Notes: generated by a model from the letters alone, not told the origin. Counted from the stretch's first letter, positions 1 to 7,823 are shown. The stretch is DNA of 11,088 nt from CAJQQY01 sp964352225 (GCA_964352225.1 CAYGRM010000224.1:1-11088); one strand, 5' to 3'. A program made the numbers and translations.

Positions 1-95
1 CTAGAGGGGTTTTGGCAAGGAAAAACCTCCTTCAGTACTTGTATTCCTGGAAAAGTGTTTTTAAAAAAACAGGTTCCCAGGGCCTAAGTATTTAA
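1..95 (+). CDS. Possible 3' end of an upstream gene (frame uncertain)
   Basis: Two plus-strand frames are open from the window edge: one ends at TAA 85-87, the other at TAA 93-95. The second reads ...KNLLQYLYSWKSVFKKTG... and looks slightly more protein-like, but neither matches a family I recognise. The third plus frame and the minus frames are interrupted. This stretch looks richer in G and C than the intergenic DNA that follows, and a hairpin terminator lies about 30 bp downstream; both fit a gene ending here. Which frame is real, or whether either is, cannot be decided without the sequence to the left. Confidence 0.3.
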   Translation, partial: RGVLARKNLLQYLYSWKSVFKKTGSQGLSI

Positions 96-123
96 TTGAA
101 AAAAAATTACTTTTGTGAATTGA

Positions 124-146
124 AAAGGGCGGATTTTTCGCCTTTT
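124..146 (+). terminator. Hairpin terminator upstream of argS
   Basis: The arms at 124-131 and 139-146 pair over 8 bp (GGCG with CGCC, one G-U pair, then three A-T pairs) around the loop GATTTTT, and a T-rich stretch follows. It would end transcription coming from the left, which suggests that argS begins its own transcription unit between about 147 and 243. Confidence 0.55.
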
Positions 147-243
147 ATTATTTATTGGCAAGAGGAAAATTACAACAATAAATGAAACTAAATCTTACCT
201 AAATAGGTTTTGATTTCATTGAAAAATATTTAAAAGACGATAA

Positions 244-2085
244 ATGAGTATCACCGAAATTATCAAAAAAGGGACTGCCCTTGCAGTACAAGAATTATAT
301 GATCACGAGATCAATGCTGACGATGTCAATGTCAATGTGACCCGCAAGGAGTTTGATGGTGATTATTCTGTAGTCGTTTTTCCTTACACAAAGGTTGCTC
401 GCAAAAAGCCAGAACAAATTGGTGAGGATTTAGGAAAATTTTTAGTGGATAAATATGATGATTTGATAGGTTTCAATGTCATAAAGGGGTTTCTAAATTT
501 AGAGGTGAGCGATAGCTATTGGAATCAATATCTTGCAAAAATTGCTACCAAGGAGACGTTTAAAAAACCTTTTCATGGAGAGAAAATTATGATTGAATTC
601 TCTTCACCCAATACCAACAAACCACTTCACCTGGGGCATGTTAGAAATATATTATTGGGTTGGTCTTCCTCAAAAATTTATGAAGCACTTGGTTATGACG
701 TAAACAAAGTGCAAGTCATTAACGACAGAGGAATTGCTATTTGCAAAAGTATGTTGGCTTGGCAAATGATGGGGAATGGCGAAACACCTGAAGTGGCTGG
801 CATCAAAAGTGATCACTATGTTGGAAAATGGTATGTGGAATTTGAAAAATTATTTCAAGCAGAATATCAAGCTTGGCAAAAAACAGCGGAAGGACAATCC
901 GTTTTTTCAACTCAGAAAAAAGAGGAGCAAGAAGAAGCTGATTTTTTCAAAGGATTTAAAAACACTTATTTTAATGAATATTCCAAAATTGGAGCTGATG
1001 CAAAAGCAATGTTATTAAAATGGGAAGACAACGATGAAGAGGTCAGAAATCTTTGGAAAAAAATGAATGGTTGGGTGTATGAGGGATTTGAAACCACGTA
1101 TAATAATCTTGGCGTTGAGTTCGATAATTTATATTTTGAATCGAATACTTATCTCTTAGGAAAAGATATTATTGAGGAAGGATTAGGCAAAAATATTTTC
1201 TATAGAAAAGAAGATGGTTCAGTTTGGATTGATTTAGAGGATGCTAAGATGGATCACAAGTTGGTTTTGAGAAGCGACGGAACTTCAGTTTACATGACTC
1301 AAGATATAGGAACTGTTGAAAAAAGATTTCAAGATTTCGGAGCAAAGAAAATGGTTTACGTAGTGGCTGATGAGCAAAACTACCACTTCAAAGTTTTGTT
1401 TGAAATCATGAAGAGAATGGGAGCTTCCTACGCTGATGGATTATTTCATTTGAGTTATGGAATGATTGATTTGACTACGGGAAAGATGAAATCGAGAGAA
1501 GGAACCATTGTCGATGCCGATGATTTGATGTCGGAAGTCATTGAAGCTGCCAGACTAAATGCAGTAGAAAAAGGAGGACTAGAAGGAATAGATGAAGCCA
1601 CGAAAGATGACATTTACAGAAAGATCGGATTGGCTGCTTTGAAGTTTTTTATCATTAAGGTTAATGCCAAAAAAAGAATGGTTTTTAATCCCGAAGAGTC
1701 AGTTGACTTGCAAGGAAATACTGGTCCATATATCCAATATGCTTATGTCAGAATTCAATCCGTTTTGAAAAAAGCTGGAGATGTAGATACGTCTATTGCT
1801 TCAAAATATACTAATCTTGGTTCTACCGAAAAAGAATTAATTGGTCAGATTTATAGATTAAATGAAGTGGTGAAAATGTCTGCAGATCAATTTGATCCTT
1901 CTTACATAGCAGCCTACTGTTATGACATGGCGAAGACCTATCATAGATTTAATCACGATCACAGAATCATTAATGCGGAGACAGAAGAGGCCAAAGCGTT
2001 TAGAATTAGATTGTGTGAGGTGACTGGAAAAGTGTTGAAGTTTGCCATGGAATTGTTAGGTATTGAGATGCCAGAGAGAATGTAA
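244..2085 (+). CDS. argS: Arginyl-tRNA synthetase
   Basis: Class I aminoacyl-tRNA synthetase that charges tRNA-Arg with arginine in the cytoplasm. The first roughly 100 residues form the Add1 domain typical of ArgRS. The catalytic Rossmann fold carries SSPNTNKPLHLGH (residues 120-132; HLGH is the HIGH signature) and the KMSKS counterpart GKMKSREG (413-420). The C-terminal third ends in an intact helical anticodon-binding domain (NTGPYIQYAYVR, then a DALR-like ending in ELLGIEMPERM). The length of 613 residues is normal for the family, slightly long. The start is the first ATG of the frame, after an A-rich leader; Shine-Dalgarno sequences are usually weak in Bacteroidota. Of 20 arginine codons, 18 are AGA. 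The gene ends 56 bp before the NACHT-GlnRS frame on the same strand, with no evident terminator between, so the two may be cotranscribed. Confidence 0.97.
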   Translation: MSITEIIKKGTALAVQELYDHEINADDVNVNVTRKEFDGDYSVVVFPYTKVARKKPEQIGEDLGKFLVDKYDDLIGFNVIKGFLNLEVSDSYWNQYLAKIATKETFKKPFHGEKIMIEFSSPNTNKPLHLGHVRNILLGWSSSKIYEALGYDVNKVQVINDRGIAICKSMLAWQMMGNGETPEVAGIKSDHYVGKWYVEFEKLFQAEYQAWQKTAEGQSVFSTQKKEEQEEADFFKGFKNTYFNEYSKIGADAKAMLLKWEDNDEEVRNLWKKMNGWVYEGFETTYNNLGVEFDNLYFESNTYLLGKDIIEEGLGKNIFYRKEDGSVWIDLEDAKMDHKLVLRSDGTSVYMTQDIGTVEKRFQDFGAKKMVYVVADEQNYHFKVLFEIMKRMGASYADGLFHLSYGMIDLTTGKMKSREGTIVDADDLMSEVIEAARLNAVEKGGLEGIDEATKDDIYRKIGLAALKFFIIKVNAKKRMVFNPEESVDLQGNTGPYIQYAYVRIQSVLKKAGDVDTSIASKYTNLGSTEKELIGQIYRLNEVVKMSADQFDPSYIAAYCYDMAKTYHRFNHDHRIINAETEEAKAFRIRLCEVTGKVLKFAMELLGIEMPERM

Positions 2086-2141
2086 TATGATTAAATTGTT
2101 AAATTAAGATTAATAACTTCAAAATAAAACTACTAAATTTT

Positions 2142-4580
2142 ATGAATACTAAGCAAGAGAAAATTGATTTTTTAAAAAAAATAAAAAAAGAGGTTGATAT
2201 TCATACTGTCCTTGGGGAGTTGTTACCAGAAATGGGTTTTCACGATGTTCTTGTAACTCATGAAAGAGGTAACTATCCAGAAGACGGAAAAGATTTAATT
2301 TGTTCAACTTACGACGAGATCGAGGGTAAAAAAGATTGGATAGCTTTTGTTGTGAAAAAGGGAAAAATTGGAGGTACATCTTCAGCAATTAATGAGATAG
2401 AAAATCAAGCTATTGATTGTTTTAAGTATGAATATAAGGCTATTGTTAAGAACGAGAGAATAAGAATTAGTAAAGTGAAAATTGTTACTAACGAGCATTT
2501 TTCATCTGGAGCGAAAAGTAAGATTCAGAGAAATGATAATCTTCAAAAGGCTAATATTGATTTTTGGGATGGTGAGAAAATTGTAGGTTTTATTGATAAG
2601 TTTTATGAGAAATTTTGGCTAAAAGGAAGTAAACAATATAAGGAATACATTACTAAATTTCAACAAAGATTAGAAATTGACACCTTTTCTAAATCATTAG
2701 GAGTAGAAGATAAAAAGGTTGAAAAATTAGTTAATTGTATAATCCAACCTCAAATATCTGAACGCATAAGAACGGGGGAAGGAGCTGTAAAGTGGCGAGA
2801 CAGAAGAATAAACACTATTGTTAATATACCTGATAACTCATTTATTATTGGTGAGGCAGGTTCTGGCAAAACAACTTTCTTTAAGCAACTGGCTGCTGAA
2901 TTGATTTCGCAAAATTCTTTCAGAGTAAATGTAGAATTTTACCCTATCCTTATATCTTTTATTTCTTTAAAGGAAGCTAATTTCGATGTTGAAAAAGCAA
3001 TTGAGAATCATTTTAACAATGAATGGACTAAAGAGTTATCTATCGATTACAAAGAAATACTAGAAACAAGAAAATGTTGCATTTTTATAGATGGTTTAGA
3101 TGAACTTGCTATTGTGGAAGATAAGGAAGCTGCTATTGGTGCTGTAAATAAATTTTATGAAAATTACTCAAAAATAAAAATAATATGTTCCTCTAGACCA
3201 TCTGATTTTTTATTTCATAGTTGTGAAGATGCTGGGTTTAAATATTTTGAAATTAATCCAATTCAAAGAAATCAGATAGAGTCTTTCATCAATTCATATT
3301 TTGGAGAAGAATTGATAAAATCGAAAAGGTTATTACAATCACTTCGAGATACGGGAATCCTTGATAAACTTCCGAAAACACCTTTGACAATTGCGCTTGT
3401 AACAATTTTATTTGATGAAAATGAGGTTGAAATTCCTGCTACAATTACCGATTTATATTCACATTTTATTGATTTATTATTAGGGAAATATAAGCCAGAA
3501 TCAACTATTGATATTTTAGAAGTTGGAGCGAAACACCGACTTTTATGTTATATCGCCAAAGAGATTCATACAAATAATAAAAAATTTATACTTGAAGCAG
3601 ATTTGTTGAAGTTGATAAAAGAATATGCTTTAGAAAGGGGGCATACGATCGAATATAGTAAGATAATTAGTGATATCATCAATAATACTGGACTTCTAGT
3701 AAAAAATAGTAAATCAGAAATTCAATTCAAGCACTTGTCATTTCAAGAGTACTTTACTGCTTATGAAATTTTTCACCATAGACAAGGAGAGAGAAAACTA
3801 ATAGTAAATAATTTCAATAATCTATGGTGGCAAAATGTTGCGATATTTTACGCTGGATTATCAAAAGACTCGCCTGATTTGGTTGAAGAGATTTTGAAAA
3901 ATAACTCCCCTACAACATTCAAAGAATGTATTTTAAATATTGGAGGCATTGGAAGGTTACTTCAAGCTTTATATAACACTCCGATTTCTAAAAGGAAAGA
4001 AGGGTTGGAGCAAAGTACAGAAAGTGCACTTAAAGCTTTGAATCTAGTATTGAGTGACGAAGATTCTAAAATTGTTAATTATTGGAGAAAATTTTCTAAA
4101 TATGGAATGATGCAGTTGATTAATGCCTTTTTTGCACAAAATCATTGGTCAATAACTCTTGTTGAACCAATGAAACAAATTATTGATGAAAAGATGAGTG
4201 GTTTAATTAAGGATCAAGGAGATTTGGGGGAAGATTATAGAATGTATTTGCTTTGTTCTATTCTAGCATCAGAGGATTTTAACCATTTTAGTCAACTTAG
4301 AAATTTTGTAGAAAATAGAAGTTGGATTGATATAAGTCTTCTTGCAATGATTGATACTCACCTAAAAGGACTAAGAAGGAGGAATAAAGATTTGTTTAAT
4401 TCTGACCCTGATTTAAAATATCTATCAAAGAAAATTAATAAGAGGTTAAAGGATCTAGGTGATATTTCAGAAAAAGTAAATAAACCTATAATTGGAGAGG
4501 CAAAGATTCAGAGATTAATTGAGAAAGACTTATTTCTTGAAAAAAAAATTAAGGAAGATGTTCTTGCTCAACAACTAGTT
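2142..4580 (+). other. Antiphage-type NACHT segment of the fusion (nuclease-like, ATPase, helical)
   Basis: Residues 1 to about 813 correspond to a whole stand-alone bacterial NACHT protein. The N-terminal domain ends with DFWDGEKIVGFIDKFYEKFW (143-162), the usual closing strand and helix of restriction-endonuclease-like sensors. ATPase motifs are complete and none of the key residues is missing (K243, D317, D320, E321). No leucine-rich or TPR repeats are evident after the winged helix, so the sensor region is a short helical domain, as in many short bacterial NACHT proteins. Arginine codons are 27/31 AGA or AGG, unlike the GlnRS half. Insertion of such a gene between argS and glnS would explain the layout. 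Confidence 0.85.
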
Positions 4581-6245
4581 AGCGACAATAAAAAAGAATC
4601 CCTAAATTTTATCGAACAAATCATCGAAGATGATTTAGAAACGAAAAAAAATGTAACAGTCCATACTCGTTTCCCTCCTGAACCAAATGGTTTTTTGCAC
4701 ATAGGTCATGTCAAAGCTATTGCCATTAATTTTGAGACGGCGAAAAAATATGGTGGGAAAACTAATCTCCGTTTTGACGATACTAATCCAACTACTGAAA
4801 AAACCTTGTACGTCGATAATATAAAAAATGACATCAAGTGGTTGGGCTACGATTGGGAAGATCGAGAATATTTTGCATCTGATTATTTTGATCAGTTGTA
4901 TGAATTTGCGGTTGATTTAATCAAAAAGGGATATGCTTATGTAGATGAATCAACTCCTGATGAAATTGCAGAGATGAAAGGTGACCCAAATACGCCCGGG
5001 AAAAATAGTCCATACCGAGATAGAAGTATTGAGGAGAATTTACGCCTATTTGAAGAAATGAAAAATGGTGTTCATCCTGATGGAAGCATGGTGCTGCGAG
5101 CAAAAGTAGATATGGCACATCCCAATTTATTGATGCGAGATCCTAATCTTTATCGAGTAAAAAAAGCCACCCATCATCGAACGGGGGACAAGTGGTGTAT
5201 TTACCCATTGTATGATTTTGCGCATGGACAATCTGATTCGATTGAAAATATTACTTACTCGTTATGTTCTTTAGAGTTTAGACATCATCGAGATTTATAT
5301 AATTGGTTGATTGAGAAGTTAGAAATTTTCCCTTCCCGTCAAATTGAATTTGCTCGAATGAATGTGGCTCACATGATCACGAGTAAGAGAAAATTATTAA
5401 AATTGGTCGAAGAAAATTTTGTGACTGGTTGGGATGATCCACGAATGCCAACTGTTGCAGGAATGCGGCGAAGAGGATATCCAGCAGCTGCTTTGAGGAA
5501 TTTTGTCAACAAAGTTGGAGTCGCTAAAAGAGAGAATACAATTGAGTTAGATTTGCTAGAAAGTTGTGTGCGAGATGAATTGAACAAAACGGCGACTCGG
5601 GTGATGGGAGTACTGAATCCATTAAAGTTAGTGATCACTAATTATGCAGAGGGGCAAGTGGAACAAATGGAAGCGGAGAATAATCCTGAGGATGAAAATA
5701 GTGGAACACGTACTATTCCATTTTCTCGGGAGTTATATATTGAACGAGAAGATTTTATGGAAGATGCTCCAAAGAAATTTTTTAGACTTGGGCCAGATAA
5801 AACTGTTCGGTTGAAAAATGGTTACATTATTTCTTACGAAAATCATTTAAAAGACGATGCGGGAAATGTAACAGAAGTTCACGTGACTTATTATCCAGAT
5901 TCAAGATCTGGATCTGATACCTCAGGAATTAAAGCAAAAGGCGTTTTACATTGGGTATCGATCGACCAAGCCATAAAAGTGAAGGTTCGTGATTACGATA
6001 AATTATTTACGGTAGAATCTCCTTTGGCTGATGATGAGAAAGATTTTATGGAATTCTTTAATCAAGACTCTTTAAAAGTTTTGGAAAATGTATATGTTGA
6101 ACCAAGTTTGTTAAACGCAAAGGTGGGAGATCATTTTCAATTTATGCGTAACGGATATTATTCCTTAGATCAAGACTCTACGGATAAAAAATTAATTTTT
6201 AATAAAACAGTTGGGTTGAAGAGTTCTTGGAAACCTAAAAAATAA
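2142..6245 (+). CDS. NACHT NTPase fused in frame to glutaminyl-tRNA synthetase
   Basis: A 1367-residue protein in two parts. Residues 1-165 look like a PD-(D/E)XK/Mrr-type nuclease-like domain (GKDLI at 49-53, FVVKKGK at 69-75). Residues 226-545 are a NACHT ATPase: Walker A GEAGSGKTT (237-245), Walker B FIDGLDEL (315-322), SSRP (350-353), and the winged-helix motif HLSFQEYFTA (531-540). Residues 550-815 are probably helical and unassigned. From about 820 it is a full GlnS: SLNFIEQ (820-826), FPPEPNG (844-850), HIGH (853-856), LRFDDTNP (876-883), ITSKR (1079-1083), GWDDPRM (1096-1102), and two anticodon-binding barrels to the end. GlnRS charges tRNA-Gln. NACHT proteins of this build are known antiphage STAND sensors; their role here is inferred. 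The GlnRS part (about 550 residues) is full length and has no adjacent start codon. The alternative is two genes that look fused because of an indel. Domain calls are firm; the physical fusion is less sure. Confidence 0.85.
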   Translation: MNTKQEKIDFLKKIKKEVDIHTVLGELLPEMGFHDVLVTHERGNYPEDGKDLICSTYDEIEGKKDWIAFVVKKGKIGGTSSAINEIENQAIDCFKYEYKAIVKNERIRISKVKIVTNEHFSSGAKSKIQRNDNLQKANIDFWDGEKIVGFIDKFYEKFWLKGSKQYKEYITKFQQRLEIDTFSKSLGVEDKKVEKLVNCIIQPQISERIRTGEGAVKWRDRRINTIVNIPDNSFIIGEAGSGKTTFFKQLAAELISQNSFRVNVEFYPILISFISLKEANFDVEKAIENHFNNEWTKELSIDYKEILETRKCCIFIDGLDELAIVEDKEAAIGAVNKFYENYSKIKIICSSRPSDFLFHSCEDAGFKYFEINPIQRNQIESFINSYFGEELIKSKRLLQSLRDTGILDKLPKTPLTIALVTILFDENEVEIPATITDLYSHFIDLLLGKYKPESTIDILEVGAKHRLLCYIAKEIHTNNKKFILEADLLKLIKEYALERGHTIEYSKIISDIINNTGLLVKNSKSEIQFKHLSFQEYFTAYEIFHHRQGERKLIVNNFNNLWWQNVAIFYAGLSKDSPDLVEEILKNNSPTTFKECILNIGGIGRLLQALYNTPISKRKEGLEQSTESALKALNLVLSDEDSKIVNYWRKFSKYGMMQLINAFFAQNHWSITLVEPMKQIIDEKMSGLIKDQGDLGEDYRMYLLCSILASEDFNHFSQLRNFVENRSWIDISLLAMIDTHLKGLRRRNKDLFNSDPDLKYLSKKINKRLKDLGDISEKVNKPIIGEAKIQRLIEKDLFLEKKIKEDVLAQQLVSDNKKESLNFIEQIIEDDLETKKNVTVHTRFPPEPNGFLHIGHVKAIAINFETAKKYGGKTNLRFDDTNPTTEKTLYVDNIKNDIKWLGYDWEDREYFASDYFDQLYEFAVDLIKKGYAYVDESTPDEIAEMKGDPNTPGKNSPYRDRSIEENLRLFEEMKNGVHPDGSMVLRAKVDMAHPNLLMRDPNLYRVKKATHHRTGDKWCIYPLYDFAHGQSDSIENITYSLCSLEFRHHRDLYNWLIEKLEIFPSRQIEFARMNVAHMITSKRKLLKLVEENFVTGWDDPRMPTVAGMRRRGYPAAALRNFVNKVGVAKRENTIELDLLESCVRDELNKTATRVMGVLNPLKLVITNYAEGQVEQMEAENNPEDENSGTRTIPFSRELYIEREDFMEDAPKKFFRLGPDKTVRLKNGYIISYENHLKDDAGNVTEVHVTYYPDSRSGSDTSGIKAKGVLHWVSIDQAIKVKVRDYDKLFTVESPLADDEKDFMEFFNQDSLKVLENVYVEPSLLNAKVGDHFQFMRNGYYSLDQDSTDKKLIFNKTVGLKSSWKPKK
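4540..4548 (+). other. A9 tract (possible slippage site) at the NACHT-GlnRS joint
   Basis: Nine consecutive A residues lie about 50 bp before the first conserved GlnRS codon. In one alternative frame TAA follows at 4550-4552; in the other TAG follows at 4576-4578. Polymerase or ribosome slippage here would therefore release a stand-alone NACHT protein of about 803-812 residues, while the zero frame gives the fusion. The tract is seen directly; its use is inference. It is also a place where sequencing could miscount bases. Confidence 0.35.
4590..6245 (+). other. glnS: Glutaminyl-tRNA synthetase segment of the fusion
   Basis: Residues from about 817 to 1367 align by eye with bacterial GlnRS from its usual N-terminus (SLNFIEQII) to its usual C-terminus (FNKTVGLKSSWKPKK). 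All class I signature elements are present, so the enzyme is expected to be active. The KMSKS counterpart reads TSKR where E. coli GlnRS has MSKR. There is no in-frame ATG between codon 736 (4347-4349) and codon 945 (4974-4976), and the latter lies beyond the HIGH motif. A separately initiated GlnRS would need the ATG at 4347 (adding an 84-residue tail), a rare start such as ATT at 4548, or processing of the fusion protein. Confidence 0.93.
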
Positions 6246-6276
6246 ATTTTTAAACTGCAAAAGCTGCGAGAGGAAT

Positions 6277-6302
6277 ACAAAAGTTGATGGTTATCCTTTT
6301 GT
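6277..6302 (+). terminator. Weak hairpin after the GlnRS frame
   Basis: ACAAAAG (6277-6283) pairs with CTTTTGT (6296-6302) over 7 bp around a 12-nt loop, and the T-rich run ACTTTTTGATTCTTTTG follows. The stem is AT-rich, so it is at best a weak terminator for the fusion gene. It leaves about 50 bp before the peptidase gene for a promoter, which I could not place with confidence. Confidence 0.3.
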
Positions 6303-6355
6303 GTACTTTTTGATTCTTTTGTGGTTAAGTCTAAATTCTTAAATATCAATTTATT

Positions 6356-7609
6356 ATGAAAAATATATTAACCTTAGGATTTATTTTATTGAGTTTTTTA
6401 ACCTTCGCACAAGAAGGAAAAATGGCTCCAACCGCACCTGCTGAAATTTTGCAACAAGTAAAAATTGATGTTGTCTATCTTGCTTCTGATTACTTGCAAG
6501 GTCGCGGAACGGGAACCATTGGAGAAGAAAGAGCAGCCGATTATATCGTTCATCGTTTCCAAGAAATTGGTTTAAAACCACAGGGAGAAAATCGAACCTG
6601 GTTCCAAGAATTTCCCTTTTTCGAAAACACCAATCCACATGCAACCGACAGAGGAAGGATTGAAGGCAAAGGAAAAAATGTCATCGGATTCCTTGACAAT
6701 GGCGCAAAAAATACCGTAGTGATCGGAGGACACTATGATCACTTAGGTATGGGCGGAGGTGGCTCTTTGCATGCTGGCGAACCAGCGATTCACAATGGTG
6801 CTGATGACAATGCGAGTGGAATTGCTGCGATGTTTCGGATTGCGGAGTATTTAAAAAATTCTAATTGGAAATCAAATAATTATATGTTTATCGCTTTTTC
6901 AGGAGAGGAAAAGGGATTGTTTGGTTCAAAATATTTCGCAGCAAATCCTACAATAGATATTGAGAATATCAATTATATGTTCAATATGGATATGGTAGGC
7001 ATGTTGAATGAAGAGAAAGTTTTGGCAGTACAAGGAACAGGAACTTCTCCTGTATGGAAGTCGATGTTGGAGAGAAAAAATTCCCAGGGTTTAGAGATCA
7101 AAGGAAGTGAATCAGGTGTTGGCCCAAGTGACCATACTTCTTTTTATTTAAAAGATATTCCAGTTCTACATTTTTTCACAGGACAACATGCTCACTATCA
7201 TAAACCATCAGATGATTCTGAAAATTTGAATTATGAAGGAATCGTTACCGTTTCTGATTTTATGATTAGTTTGATCGAGCAAGCTGATGGAAAGAAATTA
7301 GCCTTTACCAAAACCAAAGACGATTCTGAGAAAAAAGCAGCTGCCTTTAAAGTAACTTTAGGAGTGATGCCTGACTATGTTTATACCGGAAAAGGAATGC
7401 GTGTGGATAGTGTTATAAAAGGTAGAGTAGGGGACAAAGGCGGATTGGAAGATGGTGATATTATTATGAAAATTGGAGATGTAGATGTAGTTGATATTTA
7501 CAAATATATGGAAGGATTAGCTAAATTTAAAAAAGGTGATTCTGCCGATGTGGTTGTATTAAGAGGAAAGAAAATGAAAGAAAAAACGTTGAAAGTTACT
7601 TTTGAATAA
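6356..7609 (+). CDS. Exported M28 family zinc peptidase with C-terminal PDZ domain
   Basis: A 417-residue metallo-aminopeptidase-like enzyme, predicted to act in the periplasm or outside the cell. Residues 1-18 are a signal peptide with likely cleavage before Q19 (LTFA|QEGK). The M28 co-catalytic zinc ligands can be placed: H126 in GGHYDHLG, the Asp pair D150-D151 in GADDNASG, E184-E185 in SGEEKGLFGS, D212 in NMDMVG, and H282 in YHKPSDD. Residues 331-417 form a PDZ domain (LGVMPDY at the start, GLEDGDIIMKIG in the middle). M28-PDZ proteins of this build are common in Bacteroidota, where they may process peptides during nutrient uptake; the substrate is not predictable. It lies 110 bp after the GlnRS frame on the same strand with no functional link apparent. 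The start is supported by the signal peptide beginning at that Met. Confidence 0.93.
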   Translation: MKNILTLGFILLSFLTFAQEGKMAPTAPAEILQQVKIDVVYLASDYLQGRGTGTIGEERAADYIVHRFQEIGLKPQGENRTWFQEFPFFENTNPHATDRGRIEGKGKNVIGFLDNGAKNTVVIGGHYDHLGMGGGGSLHAGEPAIHNGADDNASGIAAMFRIAEYLKNSNWKSNNYMFIAFSGEEKGLFGSKYFAANPTIDIENINYMFNMDMVGMLNEEKVLAVQGTGTSPVWKSMLERKNSQGLEIKGSESGVGPSDHTSFYLKDIPVLHFFTGQHAHYHKPSDDSENLNYEGIVTVSDFMISLIEQADGKKLAFTKTKDDSEKKAAAFKVTLGVMPDYVYTGKGMRVDSVIKGRVGDKGGLEDGDIIMKIGDVDVVDIYKYMEGLAKFKKGDSADVVVLRGKKMKEKTLKVTFE

Positions 7610-7632
7610 ATGCAGTTGTTTAAGGATAATAA

Positions 7633-7797
7633 ATGAATTACGAAGGACTTCTTCCTATTTTATTTAGCGTTTATTTTTATTGGCGGGTTAATTATTCTCT
7701 GATTACTAACTCTGTCATGATGGAATGGATTTCCAATTACAAAAAGATGTTTAATCTAAAGAATTCCCCGAAGCTTGCCTCGGGTGCAGAGAACTAA
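7633..7797 (+). CDS. Possible small ORF, 54 codons
   Basis: An ATG at 7633, 6 nt after AAGGA (7622-7626), opens a frame that reads MNYEGLLPILFSVYFYW... and ends at TAA 7795-7797. It starts 23 bp after the peptidase stop. The N-terminal part is hydrophobic and aromatic, perhaps one membrane segment. The last 11 residues (NSPKLASGAEN) are encoded by the short palindromic repeat at 7767-7784 and its flanks, so this could be the remnant of a longer gene cut off by a repeat, or a chance ORF. I recognise no family. Confidence 0.3.
   Translation: MNYEGLLPILFSVYFYWRVNYSLITNSVMMEWISNYKKMFNLKNSPKLASGAEN
7767..7784. repeat. Short palindromic repeat, copy 1 (AGCTTGC core)
   Basis: CCCGA (7767-7771) pairs with TCGGG (7780-7784), with the centre AGCTTGCC able to add a G-C and a C-G pair. 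The element is preceded by AATTC. The same layout (ATTCC, pyrimidine-rich arm, AGCTTGC, purine-rich arm) recurs at 7984-8004, so these are two diverged copies of one palindromic element. Confidence 0.55.
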
Positions 7798-7823
7798 AGA
7801 ATAGCAATTAGGGAATAGTATTT

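Noticed and set aside
776..1018. 80-codon plus-strand ORF inside argS
   Set aside because: It lies wholly within the argS coding region in another frame and its lysine-rich product resembles no protein.
4921..5638. Minus-strand ORFs at 4921-5118 and 5369-5638
   Set aside because: They are antisense to conserved GlnRS codons and have no motifs.
6284..6312. Bacteroidota-type promoter (TTG, then TACTTTTTG) before the peptidase gene
   Set aside because: The downstream box has an extra T relative to TAnnTTTG and the spacing is short, so the match is too weak in T-rich DNA.
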